Shown: positions 61,641-64,000 of the stretch, piece by piece | How positions within the stretch are numbered: the stretch's first letter is position 1 | How the letters are laid out: the number at the start of each line of letters is the position of its first letter | DNA from: Urechis unicinctus | Lineage: Eukaryota > Annelida > Polychaeta > Xenopneusta > Urechidae | Length of the DNA: 64,000 nt | Assembly (NCBI GenBank): GCA_034190875.2 | Contig: CM067357.1 | Span: forward strand, 16,624,676 to 16,688,675 | Direction of reading: 5' to 3' | Made by a program: the position numbers and the translations under genes | The notes under the pieces: generated by a model | The model's database searches: none | Seen by the model: only the letters and a program-made list of their open reading frames with translations | What the model was told of the DNA's origin: nothing

Positions 61641-61740
61641 ATGTATCAACTTCACAAACTCCTTATTGATGGTTGTGACCTTTAAATTAAGGTCTTTGTC
61701 GTGGATTGAATGTCAACTATATAAACGAGACGCTCTTGGA

Positions 61741-61821
61741 CTGACACGGCTTGGATATGAAGCGTCTTGGGGACGTCACAGTATTACGTCCCCATGACGA
61801 TACATATCCAAACCTTGTCAG
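61741..61821. other. Long imperfect hairpin (36-bp arms, 9-base loop)
   Basis: Arm 61741-61776 and the reverse complement of 61786-61821 agree at 31 of 36 positions, with shared runs CTGACA, TTGGATATG and TGGGGACGT, around the loop CACAGTATT. The size is compatible with a microRNA-like precursor or a foldback/MITE-type remnant. No flanking target duplication is obvious. TTGGATATG..GCGT and ACACGAAGCGTTGTGGGGCG nearby (61836-61855) suggest further decayed arm copies. Confidence 0.75.
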
Positions 61822-61859
61822 TGATACTACTGGGACACGAAGCGTTGTGGGGCGGTAAC

Positions 61860-62400
61860 TCCTGGGTACAGAATACGATGAAGTGATCGATTTTGACGAA
61901 GAATATTTGTCTAGAAAAACAACGGATTCACTACTTTGATGTTATTAAAATGCATTATTAGGTGTGCAAGTGGTAATTCAACTTTCATGTTGGTTAAGAG
62001 TCATAAATGACTCATACGTATGAACAAAAGGCTAACTTCGGTGTAGTACGAGCGATATTAAGTGACACTGACACCCCGAGTGACAAATTGACATGTCTCT
62101 GCGGTCGATATCGGGCGATGTATTCTTTCTTACTTATGTTTACTTATGTAGTGTCTGGGCGCAGGCTTATGCCTTCATGTCCAGCCTTTGCTGGGGGTGA
62201 TTATATGATCCGGTCGTCATTGTTTTTTTGTGACATCTTGTTCATAATTAAATTTGGCTTTTGTTCATCCCAGAATTTATCTAAACATGCTTCAAAAGTT
62301 TTGATATTACACATTAATATAAGGTGTTGGTTTTGTATTGCTGTTTGCTGTTTCCTCAGTGATACTGTTACGACCCAACTTGAAATCCGGCCAATTTTAA
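61860..62400. other. Non-coding DNA, nothing recognised
   Basis: Unique sequence. The plus frame 62007-62483 (158 codons) runs into the SINE-like fragment and has no recognisable family, so I treat it as random. Confidence 0.45.
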
Positions 62401-62402
62401 GA

Positions 62403-62583
62403 TTTTCATCACCTGGTGACTTGCCCCTGATAATCATTTGCATTTTCATCTTTTTCATTCTCTCTTTTTACCGTTTATCATAGAAGGCAGCTGCTTAATC
62501 AGGTCAACCTTATCTGTTCACCTTTCAAGGCACCATATAACACATAAGTGTTGGTGTGCTGTTAAACCCTCTACTTACCTTAC
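62403..62583 (+). mobile_element. SINE-like family, 3' half
   Basis: Begins in the middle block (CCTGGTGACTTGCCCCTGAT) and runs through GCTGCTTAATCAGGTCAAC and GGCACCATATAACACATAAG to GTGCTGTTAAACCC and a CTTACCTTAC tail. It is a typical 5'-truncated copy and the only one seen outside 43-52 kb. Confidence 0.8.
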
Positions 62584-62639
62584 TATCAGGCGCAGAATGC
62601 TGATTCTACAAATCTGTTCCTTGTGGTTAAACGAGTCCA

Positions 62640-63025
62640 TTTTTGATAACAGCATTGTTGCTACAGTGGTTCAATCTTGTAACAGCCTTGTGGCTAAATT
62701 AGTTCCATCTTATAACAGCCTTGTGGCTACATTGGTTCTATCTTATACAGCTTTGTGGCTACAGTAGTTGCATCCTATAATAGCCATGTGGCTAAATTGG
62801 TTTCGTCTTACAACAGCCTCATGTCTATCTTATAAGTTCCGTCTTTTGACAGCCTTGTGGTTTCTTTGGTTCAATCTTATAACAGCCTTATGGCTCTACT
62901 GGTTCCATCCCATAACACTACCCGAGTGTCTGAGACTGCCTTTTTGCTACACTGGTTCCATCATAAAATAGACTTGTGGCTACCTACATTGGCTCTATCT
63001 AAGAACAACCATGTGGCTAAACTTT
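62640..63025. repeat. About 34-bp minisatellite
   Basis: About eleven units of the form TATAACAGCCTTGTGGCTAC plus ATTGGTTCCATCT, with indels that shift the plus-strand frames. It lies 60 bases after the SINE-like fragment. No coding meaning. Confidence 0.85.
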
Positions 63026-63029
63026 CCAC

Positions 63030-63465
63030 AGCATACAGTCTGAATTGGAAAAAAAATTCATTAGTTGTATTGTTAAAAACCTCCGCTATCATTGCATTGG
63101 AGTAACATATCATTTTCATTTATTACGTAATCGTATATGTGTTGAATACCAACTCATTAATGGCAGTGTTGAACTCCTACAAATTAATTGAACCGCTAAA
63201 TGCGTATGGTTAATACTATTCCTGAATGGGTTTCCCCTATTTAGTTATCAATTAAATCACTATTTTTTGTTATTAAACCCACACGAATAAATGTTTTGAG
63301 GGGGTTATCTGAAATCGTAGGGGGATAGGATTTCATTCATCTGAACGGTAAGGTAATTTGAAATCGCTAAACTGAGCCCAAACAATGTTAGCGAGGATGT
63401 GCTTCAAAATAAAGAACAGCTGATAATTTAGACAGACTCTTTATATGATACATTTATATCGGCAA
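63030..63465. other. Probable intron / flank of the minus-strand edge gene
   Basis: AT-rich unique DNA. The next exon of the minus-strand gene should lie here or further left, but I could not identify it. Confidence 0.4.
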
Positions 63466-63471
63466 GCTTAC

Positions 63472-63608
63472 CTTAATGCGGTCTCTCCACGAGCTGGTTA
63501 TGACACCGTGACGTAGCAGATAATTCCACAAATTGTCAAGGCTTATTGTTGTTGTTAGATAAAGCCTGTTCTGAATTAATTTGCGATCAAAGGCACCCGA
63601 CATCATAG
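63472..63608 (-). CDS. Exon with the first half of a CARD-like (death-fold) domain
   Basis: Bounded on the minus strand by acceptor TGTTTTTGTTTCAG and donor GTAAGC. It is 137 bases long, entering in phase 1 and leaving in phase 0. It encodes 45 full codons plus the split Ala. The sequence FDRKLIQNRLYLTTTISLDN followed by LWNYLLRHGVITSSW and RDRIK matches the helix 1-3 pattern of CARD domains: an Arg/Leu-rich first helix, a central L-x-x-Y-L-L-x-x-G-V-hydrophobic-T motif, then an Ile before the next helix. CARD domains mediate homotypic assembly in apoptosis and innate-immune signalling. The second half of the fold must be in a further exon at lower coordinates, which I did not find. The junction to the exon at 63725 fits in phase. 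Confidence 0.6.
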
Positions 63609-63724
63609 CTGAAACAAAAACAGGCCAGTGACACACTAATCGATTCCAACAAATGAGGTGAGCTCGTGTGCATCAAATAATACACAACACATAAATCATT
63701 GTCGTGTTCTCGGGCACTACTTAC

Positions 63725-64000
63725 CTATATTAGGGTTAGGTTCTCTGTCAGTAATGACGCTATGTTGCGTCATGACCTCCTCGCCTAATGTGATCTGTTT
63801 ATCATACTGGTGGCCATTAGCATAACTCTTTACATGGTTGGCGGTGTCAGGCACACATACAGCACAGACTATACACTTCTTATAAAATCCCGTCCCTGTT
63901 GTGAAAGAAACCAAATTCTTGGGTATCATATTCGATACAAACTTAACTTTATATCCCATATAAATTACATTAGGAAGAAATGTCTCAAGGCAATGAATCT
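63725..64000 (-). CDS. Partial exon upstream of the CARD-like exon, runs off the window
   Basis: The minus-strand frame is open from the right edge to a strong donor (ATATAG/GTAAGT) at 63724, ending in phase 1 as the next exon requires. It encodes CLETFLPNVIYMGYKVKFVS, then IPKNLVSFTTGTGF, CIVCAVCVPDT and a polar tail ending DREPNPNI. An ATG at 63959 is internal to an open frame, so the true start is probably outside the window. The IPK...FTTG...C-x-x-C-hydrophobic-VP pattern loosely recalls the jelly-roll-like segments that follow leucine-rich repeats in some NLR-type receptors. This is only a suggestion. With the CARD-like exon it implies a multidomain signalling or sensor protein. Confidence 0.6.

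Noticed and set aside
62007-62483. 158-codon plus-strand frame
   Set aside because: No family resemblance, and its end lies in a SINE-like fragment whose other copies are non-coding.

Overview
This is a window of AT-rich nuclear DNA from an invertebrate animal. The signs are introns with GT/AG borders, long dinucleotide and tetranucleotide microsatellites, C2H2 zinc-finger arrays with animal-type linkers, a LINE reverse transcriptase and a SINE-like interspersed family. The SINE-like 5' block (around GTCGTAAGAGGCGACTAA) recalls elements known from molluscs and other lophotrochozoans, so I lean to that group from memory. I cannot name a species. About two thirds of the window is non-coding or repetitive.

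Layout. 1-8.3 kb: no recognised gene, with a large block of AT, ACCT and ATCT microsatellites at 3.6-6.0 kb. 8.4-16.3 kb: a CpG-rich stretch followed by a CpG-poor multi-exon locus on the plus strand. This locus has an octapeptide-repeat exon, three zinc fingers, a domain resembling a tyrosine recombinase (phage-integrase fold, as in Crypton-type proteins) and a basic C-terminal region. Its splice phases fit almost perfectly, yet it carries three in-frame stops and about three frameshifts, so it looks like a recent pseudogene. 16.4-29.7 kb: intergenic, with AT/GT and ATGT microsatellites, a 30-bp minisatellite and a few dispersed repeats. 29.7-41.5 kb: three near-identical tandem copies of a 4.7-4.8 kb unit, ending in a 100-N assembly gap.

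41.6-52.1 kb: a compartment dense in mobile elements. It holds a minus-strand broken relative of the 10-16 kb gene, split by a SINE-like insertion with a target-site duplication, at least seven more SINE-like copies or fragments, and a 5'-truncated LINE. 52.8-54.7 kb: a TATA-box promoter and a nine-finger C2H2 gene whose array is cut by a stop codon, with decayed fingers after it. 54.7-63.4 kb: mostly non-coding, with a zinc-finger remnant, a dispersed repeat family carrying DR1-type nuclear-receptor motifs, a strong hairpin and a 34-bp minisatellite. 63.5-64.0 kb: two well-bounded exons of a minus-strand gene that runs off the right edge. One of them looks like the first half of a CARD (death-fold) domain, suggesting an innate-immunity or cell-death protein.

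No operon-like cooperation is expected here. The genes are independent, and the strongest theme is repeated capture and decay of zinc-finger and recombinase-like genes among mobile elements. All family assignments come from reading motifs by eye; no database search was run.
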